Shown: positions 37,088 to 45,685, numbered from the stretch's first letter. The stretch: DNA of 64,000 nucleotides from an uncultured Brachyspira sp. (GCF_934747485.1 NZ_CAKVGN010000002.1:27924-91923); one strand, 5' to 3'. The notes: generated by a model not told the origin, from the letters alone. Numbers and translations are program-made.

Positions 37088-38341
37088 TTATACTCTTTTA
37101 AATACTATAGAAGCATTATGTCCGCCAAAACCAAAAGAATTGCTTATAGCATATTCTATTTTGTAGTCTTGAGCAGTATTAGCAACAACATCTAAATCAC
37201 ATTCAGGGTCTTTATCTTCAACGTTAATAGTAGGGTGAACTTTAGAATCTATTATACTCATTACAGTAGCAATAGCCTCTATTCCGCCGGCAGCACCCAA
37301 AGCATGACCTGTCATAGATTTAGTAGAATTAACCTTAATCTTTTTAGCATGGTCTTCGCCTAAAGCCTTTTTAACAGCCTTAATCTCAGCAATATCTCCA
37401 ACAGGAGTAGAAGTACCATGAGTATTAACATAGTCAATCTTGTCTGGAGAAATTTTAGCAGACTCTATAGCCAAAGACATAGCTCTTGCCCCCATAGCAC
37501 CATCTTCTAAAGGTGCTGTAATATGATTAGCATCACAAGTAAAACCATATCCAGAAATTTCAGCAAGTATATTAGCATTTCTTTTCTTAGCATGCTCATA
37601 CTCTTCAAGTACAAGTATACCGGCACCCTCAGCTATAACAAAGCCATCTCTGCCCTTATCAAAAGGTCTAGAAGCTTTAGTAGGCTCATCATTTCTAGTA
37701 GATAAAGCCCTCGCATTATTAAATCCAGCTATAGTAAGAGGATTGATAGTAGCTTCAGAACCGCCAACTATCATAATATCAGCTTCATTGTCTTTAATAT
37801 GCTTGTATCCTAAACCTATAGAATGGTTTGAAGAAGCACAAGCAGTAACTGTACTATAGTTAGGACCATTCATGCCATATTCCATAGCTATTAAACCAGG
37901 TGTCATATTAATAATTTGCATAGGAACAAAGAAAGGTGAAACTCTGCTTGGTCCGTCAGCAAGTATTACATTATGATTATTTAAAAGAGTAGTGATACCG
38001 CCTATACCGCTTCCAAGTACACAGCCTGCTCTCAAAGGATCAAAACCTGTCTTAGGCTCTATACCAGCCTGTTTCAAAGCATGATAAGCAGCATATACAC
38101 CATAAGTTATAAAAGGGTCAAGTCTTCTTAGCATCTTCTTATCAGAATAATAATCACCCTCTAAAGTAGCTACTTCTCCGCCTATTCTTGTAGCTAATTG
38201 CTCTTTTTCTGGATCAAAATATTTGCTAAGAGGCTTGATTCCAGAAACACCATTAAGAAGATTGTCCCAGAAAGTTTTAACATCATTTCCAAGACAACTT
38301 ACAATTCCAAGACCCGTAATAACAACTCTACGTTCGCTCAT
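37088..38341 (-). CDS. fabF: 3-oxoacyl-ACP synthase II
   Basis: The 417-residue condensing enzyme extends acyl-ACP with malonyl-ACP. The Cys-His-His triad is present in 'TACASSNHSIG', 'NTHGTSTPVGD' and 'TGHALGAAGG'. Start MSERRVVITGLGIVSCLGND is the usual one. It is the last gene of the fabG-acpP-fabF cluster, 73 nt after acpP. Confidence 0.97.
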   Translation of the reverse strand: MSERRVVITGLGIVSCLGNDVKTFWDNLLNGVSGIKPLSKYFDPEKEQLATRIGGEVATLEGDYYSDKKMLRRLDPFITYGVYAAYHALKQAGIEPKTGFDPLRAGCVLGSGIGGITTLLNNHNVILADGPSRVSPFFVPMQIINMTPGLIAMEYGMNGPNYSTVTACASSNHSIGLGYKHIKDNEADIMIVGGSEATINPLTIAGFNNARALSTRNDEPTKASRPFDKGRDGFVIAEGAGILVLEEYEHAKKRNANILAEISGYGFTCDANHITAPLEDGAMGARAMSLAIESAKISPDKIDYVNTHGTSTPVGDIAEIKAVKKALGEDHAKKIKVNSTKSMTGHALGAAGGIEAIATVMSIIDSKVHPTINVEDKDPECDLDVVANTAQDYKIEYAISNSFGFGGHNASIVFKRV

Positions 38342-38414
38342 AATAACTCCTATATGTTATAAATATAAAAATTCCCGCAAAAAATTACGGGAATAATTAA
38401 TATTATTAAGAAAA

Positions 38415-38651
38415 TTATTTCTTATGCTCTTCAATATATTTAGCAGCATCAGCTACATTTTTAATTTTTTCTTGTTCTTCTTGAGGAATTTTGATATCAT
38501 AACGTTTTTCTAATTCCATAATAAGTTCTACTAAATCAAGTGAATCAGCGTTCAAATCATCTACGAAAGAAGCTGTATCAGTGATTTTGCTTTTGTCTGA
38601 AATGTTTAATTGATTAGCAACAACATCTTTAATTTCATCGATTAATGCCAT
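38415..38651 (-). CDS. acpP: Acyl carrier protein
   Basis: This 78-residue acidic helical protein has the phosphopantetheine site Ser37 in 'DLNADSLDLVELIMELE'. It shuttles acyl chains between Fab enzymes. It lies between fabG (72-nt gap) and fabF, with an AGGAG ribosome site. Confidence 0.97.
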   Translation of the reverse strand: MALIDEIKDVVANQLNISDKSKITDTASFVDDLNADSLDLVELIMELEKRYDIKIPQEEQEKIKNVADAAKYIEEHKK

Positions 38652-38723
38652 GTTGAATCTCCTTTTTATTAATTTATTATTATTTTTAATTTATTATAAA
38701 GTGCAAAGCAACTTTATTAACTA

Positions 38724-39473
38724 TTACATAGACATGCCGCCGTCAACAGCTATAACTTCTCCTGTTATATAATTGCTCAAATCTGAAGCAAGAAATACAA
38801 CTATATTAGCAACATCTTCTGCAGTACCTAATTTTTTTAAAGGTGTAATATCCATTATCTTTTTTACAGCATCTTCAGCAAGTACATCTGTCATATCTGT
38901 TTGAATAAAACCCGGTGCTATAGCATTAACACATATTCCGCGAGGGGCAAACTCTTTAGCCATAGATTTAGTAATACCTATAATGCCAGCCTTAGCTGCA
39001 GCATAATTTACCTGACCAGCATTGCCCATCTTACCTATAACACTTGATATATTGATTATCTTACCCTTTCTTGCTCTTAACATGCTTTTAGCAGCCTCTC
39101 TTGAAGTGTAAAAAGCTCCAGATAAATTAGTATCTATAACATCATTCCAAGCACTGTCGTCCATCTGTATAACTAACATATCTTTAGTAATACCAGCATT
39201 ATTAACTAATACATCTATAGAACCAAATTTTTCTATTGTCTTCGCAACAACATCTTTACAAGAGTCGCTAGACTTTACATCATGAACCAAAGCAAGTGAT
39301 TCCACATTATATTTTGATTTTAATTCATCAGCAACTTCTTGAGCCTTATTAATGTTTGTAGCTGTAACAACAACATTAGCTCCTTCATTAGCTAAAGCCT
39401 CTGCTATCTTTTTTCCTATTCCTCTGCTTCCGCCTGTTACTAAAGCTGTTTTATTTTTAAGATTTAAATCCAT
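38724..39473 (-). CDS. fabG: 3-oxoacyl-ACP reductase
   Basis: The 249-residue SDR has the NADP motif TGGSRGIG (about 14-21), the NAG 'VNNAGITKD', catalytic Ser in 'NISSVIG' and the YAAAK motif. The C-terminal 'NYITGEVIAVDGGMSM' is typical of FabG. It reduces beta-ketoacyl-ACP. It is the first gene of the cluster and has a good promoter. Confidence 0.96.
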   Translation of the reverse strand: MDLNLKNKTALVTGGSRGIGKKIAEALANEGANVVVTATNINKAQEVADELKSKYNVESLALVHDVKSSDSCKDVVAKTIEKFGSIDVLVNNAGITKDMLVIQMDDSAWNDVIDTNLSGAFYTSREAAKSMLRARKGKIINISSVIGKMGNAGQVNYAAAKAGIIGITKSMAKEFAPRGICVNAIAPGFIQTDMTDVLAEDAVKKIMDITPLKKLGTAEDVANIVVFLASDLSNYITGEVIAVDGGMSM

Positions 39474-39509
39474 AATTATCCTTACAATTATTTAAATACG
39501 CTTACACTA

Positions 39510-39538
39510 ATTAAAACAAAATATGCTAAATTTGTCAA
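39510..39538 (-). promoter_or_regulatory. Promoter of fabG-acpP-fabF
   Basis: Minus strand TTGACA (+ 39533-39538), 17 nt, TTTAAT (+ 39510-39515), 37 nt before fabG. An inverted repeat CGACTTTTTT...AAAAGGTCG (39564-39586) lies 25 bp upstream of the -35 and could be a regulator site or the tail of an upstream transcript. Confidence 0.6.
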
Positions 39539-39660
39539 GTCTATTTTGCAACTTTAAAATTACCGACTTTTTTGTTTAAAAGGTCGAAAAATGATAAGAA
39601 CTAACTATATACTAATTTGTTTTAAGTTTATTAAAATTTTCCTCTTATATTTTATTGTTT

Positions 39661-39820
39661 TCGGGAACTAGTCCCCTGCGAAGCGTGCCCTTAGGGTACG
39701 AACTACCTAGTTCTTTTGCCAATAGGCACCTACTCGGTACAACCGTAGGAAGAGCCTTCGGTATTGGTATAAAAGAACCTTATATATCCTTCGGATACGC
39801 TTCGCGAAGAACTGCATTTA
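39661..39820 (+). repeat. Dispersed repeat family 1, copy D (with two or three inserted modules)
   Basis: Inside the family backbone (GTCCCC...AGTTCTTTT...GGTATAAAAGAACC...AAGAACTGCA) are three inserts. A palindromic module GCGAAGCGTGCCCTTAGGG lies near 39678-39700. The 45-bp insert GCCAATAGG...CTTCGGT is at 39718-39762. A reversed module TCCTTCGGATACGCTTCGCG is at 39787-39806. The 71-bp stretch 39709-39779 matches 40066-40136 with one mismatch. Confidence 0.8.
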
Positions 39821-39894
39821 ATAGATTATAGCTTTTTATGTATAACAAAATATAGATATTATTTTATATATTTCAAAATATAAAGCTATAGCAC

Positions 39895-40030
39895 TTGCAC
39901 TTTTTGGTTCTTTTGACGAAGTCCGCACCGCGACTGAAAGGAGTGCCTGCGACCGAAGGGAGTCCTTCAGGGCGACCGTAGGAAGTACCTTTAGGTATGG
40001 GTGCGAGCTGCGGGAAAAAGAACAAGAAAT
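39895..40030 (+). repeat. Dispersed repeat family 2, copy E
   Basis: It reads TTGCACTTTTTGGTTCTTTT, GACGAAGTCCGC, then about 75 bp of GC-rich inverted segments (ACCGAAGGGAGTCCTTCAGG; GTACCTTTAGGTA), and ends GCGGGAAAAAGAACAAGAAA. The flanking TTCTTTT/AAAAAGAAC pair with each other, so the whole could form one long hairpin. The backbone is shared with 36885-36965. Confidence 0.7.
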
Positions 40031-40040
40031 TTATTAATTA

Positions 40041-40253
40041 TTTGCAGGGCTTTGCCCCGCACCCCAGTTCTTTTGCCAATAGGCACCTACTCGGTACAAC
40101 CGTAGGAAGTGCCTTCGGTATTGGTATAAAAGAACCAAAAGAACTGCAATTTTTATAAAATATAGCCAAAAACATATGGCATTATTTTATATATTTATAT
40201 ATACAAAAATAACCTATTTGTATTTTTGCTAAAGGTAAATTAAGAACTTAAAT
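40041..40253 (+). repeat. Dispersed repeat family 1, copy F ('filled' form)
   Basis: GGGCTTTGCCCC hairpin, GCACCCCAGTTCTTTT, a 45-bp insert (40075-40119), ATTGGTATAAAAGAACC, AAAAGAACTGCA, and an A/T tail ending ATTAAGAACTTAAAT (40239-40253) directly at the pyk stop. The insert contains nested stems (GGCAC/GTGCC and CTAC/GTAG). Compare copy B, which lacks the insert. Confidence 0.8.
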
Positions 40254-41687
40254 TCAGTGCATTACTACTATACGAACACTATTTTCCTGCCACCTGCCCT
40301 GCCATTTACTTCCGCTCACTACAATAATTCTATCTCCATGTTCTGCTAATTTATGCTCTACCAAAGTATCTTCGAGTATATTAATCTCTCCTCCATGGCT
40401 AATACCAGCACTAAAGTTCAAATCTTCAGGCATATGCATAGTATAAACATTATGACATATAGCAAGACCGTTACAAAGATTATTATCAGCAGACATAAAT
40501 ACTATAGGAGTTTTTGGTCTTTTTTTAGATAAATTCCTAACAGTTCTTCCAGACCTTGAAAGAGCTATTATTGCCTTATTATCTAAACTATATGACAAAT
40601 AAGAAGCACTGTCAGCTAAAGCATCATTAACGCCGCTGTCTAAATAAGTCATATTATCATGAGAAGTTTTATTAACAGACCTCTCAGCAGCCTCTACTAT
40701 AGAAACCATAGCTTTTACAGCTTCTATAGGATAATCTCCCGAAGCAGTTTCAGCAGACATCATTACAACATCAGTACCGTCTAATACAGCATTAGCAACA
40801 TCGCTAGCCTCTGCCCTTGAAGGAACAGGGCTTTTTGTCATACTCTCAAGCATTTGGGTAGCTATTATTGTAATTTTGCCCATATCGTTTGCCATTTTTA
40901 ATATCTTCTTCTGCCAAACAGGAACCTCTCCAAATGGTATCTCCACTCCCAAGTCTCCTCTTGCCACCATTACACCGTCAGACACTTTTATTATACTTTC
41001 CAAATTTTCTAATGATTCTGTATTTTCTATTTTTGATACTATTCCAACATGCTGAAAATTATTATCATCTAATATCTTTCTAAGTCTTATAACATCTTCT
41101 GCTCTTCTTACAAAACTCATACCCAAATAATTAGCACCGTTTTTAGCAGCAAATAAAGCATCACTAACATCTTTTTCTGTTAAAACTTCTGTTGTTACAT
41201 GAGCACCAGGCAAATTAATACCCTTACTGCTTAATATAGTACCTCCAGTTATAACCTTACATACAACAAGTTTTGAAGCCTCATCACTAGATTCCACTAT
41301 AAGCTGTATAGTGCCGTCAGCTATCAAAAGCAAAGAACCGTTCTTTACATCATGAGCAATGTTTTCATGCGTAGTTGGTATTATGCTTTCATCATTAGTC
41401 TCTTTATGTCCGCTTAATTTTACAATATCTCCCTCTTTTACTGTAATATTCTCTTTTAGCTTACCTATTCTTATCTTAGGTCCCTGTAAATCTGCTAATA
41501 TTGATACAGGCTTACCCAACTCTTCAGAGACTTTTCTTATTATTTTTATTCTCTCCAAATGCTCATCATAGCTTCCAAATGAAAAATTAAGCCTGCATAC
41601 ATTTGCACCATTCTCTATTATCTTTTTTACCATTTCTTCGTTAGACCATCTAGGTCCTAAAGTTGCTATTATTTTTGTTTTCCTCAT
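40254..41687 (-). CDS. pyk: Pyruvate kinase
   Basis: The 477-residue glycolytic enzyme transfers phosphate from PEP to ADP. Motifs include 'TKIIATLGPRW', 'CRLNFSFGSYDEH', 'ILADLQGPKIRIG', 'GVMVARGDLGVEIPF' and 'ATQMLESMTKSPVPSRAEASDVANAV' (catalytic Lys and Thr region). It has an AGGTGG ribosome site. It is a single gene, divergent from a lipoprotein gene. Confidence 0.97.
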   Translation of the reverse strand: MRKTKIIATLGPRWSNEEMVKKIIENGANVCRLNFSFGSYDEHLERIKIIRKVSEELGKPVSILADLQGPKIRIGKLKENITVKEGDIVKLSGHKETNDESIIPTTHENIAHDVKNGSLLLIADGTIQLIVESSDEASKLVVCKVITGGTILSSKGINLPGAHVTTEVLTEKDVSDALFAAKNGANYLGMSFVRRAEDVIRLRKILDDNNFQHVGIVSKIENTESLENLESIIKVSDGVMVARGDLGVEIPFGEVPVWQKKILKMANDMGKITIIATQMLESMTKSPVPSRAEASDVANAVLDGTDVVMMSAETASGDYPIEAVKAMVSIVEAAERSVNKTSHDNMTYLDSGVNDALADSASYLSYSLDNKAIIALSRSGRTVRNLSKKRPKTPIVFMSADNNLCNGLAICHNVYTMHMPEDLNFSAGISHGGEINILEDTLVEHKLAEHGDRIIVVSGSKWQGRWQENSVRIVVMH

Positions 41688-41769
41688 AATATTTTACCAC
41701 CTCTTATAGAAAATATTATAAAACATAGAAATATTTTTACAACTTTTTATATTAAAAATTAATATTTTT

Positions 41770-41798
41770 TTGCTTTAAAAATATTATTAATATATAAT
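41770..41798 (+). promoter_or_regulatory. Promoter abutting the lipoprotein start codon
   Basis: TTGCTT (41770-41775), exactly 17 nt, TATAAT (41793-41798). The ATG at 41807 begins 9 nt after the -10, where transcription should start. No Shine-Dalgarno is visible. Confidence 0.6.
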
Positions 41799-41806
41799 AA
41801 ATCATT

Positions 41807-42331
41807 ATGAATAAAAAATTATTATATATATTACTTATTACTATAATTCTATCCTCTTGTAAAAAAATAGAAAATATAACCGTAATCTTTGATGATGTAA
41901 CAGTAGATATACCAGAAAACTTCGAGCAAAATTATATCAACGATATGATAGAATATAATCCAAACTTTAAAATAATAGATTCCTACGGCATAGAAACAAA
42001 AACTTCTATATATAACGTTTCATACACAAAATCTAATTACCCAATAGATATTTTAGCATCAAAAGAAGGCATCATAAACGGTGTTGCAAATAACAAAGTA
42101 TTAAAAGAAGTAAAAGTAGAAAAAGAAGGATTTTATAAAGAACAAACTAATGCCTATGATATGCTGATTAGCTATTATTATGGACCAAACAAAACATATC
42201 AAAGAAGCTTTATAATGATAAATGGCAACAACATACTTCAAATAACTGCTATATATAATGCTAATAGTAAAAAAGATGATAAAACTATAAACGGTATAAT
42301 AAACTCAATAAAAGAAAGAACCAATAATTAA
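41807..42331 (+). CDS. Small lipoprotein of unknown function
   Basis: The 174-residue protein has a lipobox, 'LLITIILSSCKK' (Cys about residue 18). The mature part carries alternating strand patterns ('FDDVTVDIPENFEQNY', 'QITAIYNANSK'). No family was recognised. It is predicted to be expressed from a leaderless transcript. Its stop overlaps rsmA by 4 bp, tail to tail. Confidence 0.6.
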   Translation: MNKKLLYILLITIILSSCKKIENITVIFDDVTVDIPENFEQNYINDMIEYNPNFKIIDSYGIETKTSIYNVSYTKSNYPIDILASKEGIINGVANNKVLKEVKVEKEGFYKEQTNAYDMLISYYYGPNKTYQRSFIMINGNNILQITAIYNANSKKDDKTINGIINSIKERTNN

Positions 42332-43179
42332 ATATAATCTTTTATTATTAGAGAAAGTTCTTTTACCTTTTCTATGCTTAAAGATTCTCCTCTAATCTCT
42401 TTATCAATATTTGCTTTTTCTAATATTTCATCTATTTTATCTTTATCAATATCAATGTATGGAGATTTTAGAAAATTGTTTTTTATAGTTTTTCTTCTGT
42501 TGTGAAACAAGGTCTTTGAAACAGATTTAAAAATATTAAGCATGCTCAAATCAACTTTTTTAGGCTTAATGCTTATGATAGATGATGTAACTTTTGGAAT
42601 TGGATAAAACACTTCTTTTGATACATTATACTCTAATTTAATATCAGACATAAAACTTGCAAACAATGTTAAAGCAGAATAATCTTCACTGCCCTCTTTC
42701 GCAATTAATCTATTTGCAAAATCGCTTTGAACCATAAAAACAGCATAATTCCATCTATTATAACAATCACAAAAAAGCCACTCTATTATAGGACTTGCTA
42801 TATTGTATGGAATATTGCCGTATACATCAAAGTTTTTATTTTTATCTATATCATTAATATCAACTTTTAGTATATCATTATGAATAATATTTATATCTTT
42901 ATAACTCTCTTTCAAATGATTATACAAAGCATTATCATATTCAACTATAGTGAGATTATTTTTATATATATCAACAAGAACTCTGCTTAAAGAACCTAAG
43001 CCTCCTCCTATTTCTATAGCATAACTCCCCCTCGAAATATCATTAGGCACAGTATTTGCTATATTATAAGCAATGTTTCTATCGCATAAAAAATTTTGCC
43101 CTCTATTTTTGTTTGGAAATATAGACTTACTCTTTAAATATTCAGTAATTTCTGATTTTGAATACACATTATTTAACAT
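42328..43179 (-). CDS. rsmA: 16S rRNA dimethyladenosine transferase (KsgA)
   Basis: The 283-residue enzyme dimethylates two adenosines in helix 45 of 16S rRNA using SAM. It has 'AIEIGGGLGSLSRVL' (SAM site) and 'NIPYNIASPIIEWL' (NLPY-type catalytic motif), with 'VQSDFANRL' after it. It is the last of five genes in a run from 45645 and overlaps the preceding gene by 11 bp. Confidence 0.95.
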   Translation of the reverse strand: MLNNVYSKSEITEYLKSKSIFPNKNRGQNFLCDRNIAYNIANTVPNDISRGSYAIEIGGGLGSLSRVLVDIYKNNLTIVEYDNALYNHLKESYKDINIIHNDILKVDINDIDKNKNFDVYGNIPYNIASPIIEWLFCDCYNRWNYAVFMVQSDFANRLIAKEGSEDYSALTLFASFMSDIKLEYNVSKEVFYPIPKVTSSIISIKPKKVDLSMLNIFKSVSKTLFHNRRKTIKNNFLKSPYIDIDKDKIDEILEKANIDKEIRGESLSIEKVKELSLIIKDYI

Positions 43180-44887
43180 ATTTATTTATTCTTGACATCT
43201 GAAGCAGTAAAGCTAATATCATTATCACTGCAAAAACTAACATTATTATGATACTCACATTAAAACCTAAAATAGTTAATATATGTGTAGATATATAATT
43301 AATAACTACATTATAAAGTAAAACAAGCAATATAGTTCCAATAATACCTATAACATTAGCCGTAAAACCAGAAGTATTTTTAGTATAAATGTTATATCTA
43401 AACGACAAATATGCTATCGCTATAAATAAAATCAAATAATAAAATGGTAATAAAATTTTCTTAAATAAAACATTGGTGGTTCTTTCATTAGAATATCCAA
43501 ATAAAGGAAGTTCTGATTTTAAACTTATAATATCTTTTATTCCCGTATCACCCAAAACTCTATAAGGGTAATCTTTAATATTTCTTATTGTGCTGTCGGA
43601 TATGTTAATAGGAATAATATATTCATTTGTATTATTATTATCATAAGTTTCATTTTTATCATTAAATTTAGCTTTTAAAATAACATTTTTTGTATCTGGG
43701 TTATTAAACGAATCTGTTATTTTTCCATATTTGTATATTACTTGATTTGTAATTTTTAAATCTTTATCTAAATTAATTATGGATATATCATACAAATATA
43801 ATGACTCGCCAAAAAAAATACTATAAAGAGCAGAAAGCATAGTAGTATTATTATTTAACATTAAAGTAATACCATTATTTTCTAACATAGTTGTATTTGT
43901 TATAGAATAATAATCATCAATAAAGAATCTTCTAACCTCTCTTGCTCTATCTATAAAGAAATCATATCTATTAATACTATCAACTATCAAAGAATAATAG
44001 GTTTTAATTTCATTAATATCCGGATAATTAATATATAAATTAGATATACTATTATATGCTCTCCAAAAATTTCCATTTCTGTATAGTTCTATAGTATCTG
44101 CAAGCCTGCCATATGCCAATGATTCATAGAAATTTTTTCCAATATATAGCGGTTTATTATTTTGTATAATGCTAATCTTATTAAGATAATAAATAGCTAA
44201 AGGATTATACCTATCAATTTTAAGCACATCATTATAATATCTATTGGCAAGTGTGTAATTTGAAAGACTAAAAGCCCTAGAACCTTGAGACAGCAAATTA
44301 TTTACATAAGTAACCCTATCAGTATTTTGAATCTCTTCTAACTCATTTTTTTTGTTTTCAATATCCTTTAATAATAATAAAATATTTCCATCATTTCTAT
44401 CATATATTAAAGCATTTCTAGCGAAGTTCTCAGCAGTTTCTAAATTACCCGCATCGAATTCCTGTTTTGCTCTTTGATATTCAGCTTCCTTTAAAGATAG
44501 TTTATATTTATTAAAAAATATATAATCTCTATTAACATTATAATCTTTTAATTCATATATTAATTTGTCTGCCAAAAAATAATCATAAAAAGTAAAAAAT
44601 GCAGTTAATACAACTACCAAAGCAATAGGTACAGCAATAATTCTCGATATTGATAATCCAGGCAAATAATAACCTCTAAAAAATGCCCAATACACACTTA
44701 AAGCTATTATAAAAGGAATAAAGTTTTTGTATATAAGAAGTGATGAGAGAAGATATACTATTAAATCATATACTTTGCCTTCACCTCTAGTATATATATT
44801 ATATAGTAAGAATATAAAAAATATTGAAATAATACTAATAATAGAAAAGCTTAGTATCAATCTTAGAACTATGCCAATTTTTTTCAT
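43169..44887 (-). CDS. Membrane protein with TPR-like middle and LptF/LptG-like topology
   Basis: The 572-residue protein has three or four N-terminal membrane helices (about 5-115), a periplasmic helical repeat section (about 130-260, 'AENFARNALIYDRNDGNILLLLK', 'YTLANRYYNDVLKIDRYNPL'), a beta-rich part and three C-terminal helices (about 475-565). The overall order and the late 'ELPLFGYSNERTTNVLFKKILLPFYYLILF' resemble LptF/G permeases of LPS export, with a helical insert. This relation is tentative. It overlaps the adjacent lipoprotein gene by 1 nt and rsmA by 11 bp. Confidence 0.5.
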   Translation of the reverse strand: MKKIGIVLRLILSFSIISIISIFFIFLLYNIYTRGEGKVYDLIVYLLSSLLIYKNFIPFIIALSVYWAFFRGYYLPGLSISRIIAVPIALVVVLTAFFTFYDYFLADKLIYELKDYNVNRDYIFFNKYKLSLKEAEYQRAKQEFDAGNLETAENFARNALIYDRNDGNILLLLKDIENKKNELEEIQNTDRVTYVNNLLSQGSRAFSLSNYTLANRYYNDVLKIDRYNPLAIYYLNKISIIQNNKPLYIGKNFYESLAYGRLADTIELYRNGNFWRAYNSISNLYINYPDINEIKTYYSLIVDSINRYDFFIDRAREVRRFFIDDYYSITNTTMLENNGITLMLNNNTTMLSALYSIFFGESLYLYDISIINLDKDLKITNQVIYKYGKITDSFNNPDTKNVILKAKFNDKNETYDNNNTNEYIIPINISDSTIRNIKDYPYRVLGDTGIKDIISLKSELPLFGYSNERTTNVLFKKILLPFYYLILFIAIAYLSFRYNIYTKNTSGFTANVIGIIGTILLVLLYNVVINYISTHILTILGFNVSIIIMLVFAVIMILALLLQMSRINKYVK

Positions 44888-45330
44888 TATTCTTCCACTA
44901 TTTGCTCAACATCTTCATCAATTATTACTTCTTCTAATGTTTCAATAGGTTTTAATTTAGGCTTTTTAGTATAAATATCTTGCATAACTTTCTGTGCTAA
45001 TACCTTAGGAGGCAAAACAGCAAAGTCATTGATGACAATATTAAAGTAATCTATAGCCTTTTCATACTTATTTTGATAATAATAACAGAAACCAATTTCA
45101 TAGTAAGCCCAAGAAACATCTTTAGCAAAATTATTTCTATCAAAATTATCTATGATATACTGATAATATGCTATAGCAGTTTTATATCTTTTATTATTAA
45201 ATTCAGTATAAGCCTTTTCTGCTATGATTTTAGGATATCTTTCTTCAGCATCTACCTTTATAGTTGAAGCACAAGAGATTGTAAATAAAGCAAAAATAAG
45301 CAATAAATAATAAGTTTTTTTCACCAACAA
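44887..45330 (-). CDS. TPR lipoprotein (BamD/YfiO-like)
   Basis: The 147-residue protein has a lipobox ('LLIFALFTISCAS') and two TPR-like helical pairs ('AYTEFNNKRYKTAIAYYQYI', 'AYYEIGFCYYYQNKYEKAIDYF'). It is short relative to BamD. The start is TTG at 45330 or GTG at 45327, with GTGGA upstream. It is the second gene of the five-gene run; its stop overlaps the next ATG by 1 nt. Confidence 0.6.
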   Translation of the reverse strand: MLVKKTYYLLLIFALFTISCASTIKVDAEERYPKIIAEKAYTEFNNKRYKTAIAYYQYIIDNFDRNNFAKDVSWAYYEIGFCYYYQNKYEKAIDYFNIVINDFAVLPPKVLAQKVMQDIYTKKPKLKPIETLEEVIIDEDVEQIVEE

Positions 45331-45336
45331 AATCCA

Positions 45337-45645
45337 CTATTTTTTTATAGAATAGACTTCATCGCGTACTGGCAAACTTTTGCGTAGGATTTTTAGGAAA
45401 CTTCTTAAATCGCCCATATCCTTATAATCATCACACTTCTCTACAGTTCTTCTTGCAACTGTAAAATACTTGTACATTTTTTCTTCACCAAGTTTTTTAC
45501 GCCATTGTTCCTGAGTACATTTTACTCTTAGCAAATACTGTGAACCGTCTATTCCACTAGCTTTTCTAAATAAAACACAATATCTGCAATTAGCACAATA
45601 AATACCTCCACATTCTGGAGATTGTTCATTTTGTTCTTCAGTCAT
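45337..45645 (-). CDS. Small cysteine-rich conserved protein
   Basis: Not recognised. The 102-residue protein has a cysteine cluster, 'ECGGIYCANCRYCVLF' (Cys12, 17, 20, 23), and later Cys in 'VKCTQEQW' and 'VEKCDDYKDM'. Six cysteines in this spacing suggest a zinc or Fe-S centre. It has no signal peptide and heads the five-gene run down to rsmA, with its own strong promoter. Confidence 0.6.
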   Translation of the reverse strand: MTEEQNEQSPECGGIYCANCRYCVLFRKASGIDGSQYLLRVKCTQEQWRKKLGEEKMYKYFTVARRTVEKCDDYKDMGDLRSFLKILRKSLPVRDEVYSIKK

Positions 45646-45685
45646 AAATACTTACCATAAATTAATTATATTGTTTTATGAATAC

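Noticed and set aside
39661..40253. Tandem-looking GC-rich repeats as a CRISPR array.
   Set aside because: Units differ in length, lie in both orientations, have no equal-length spacers, and no cas genes are near.
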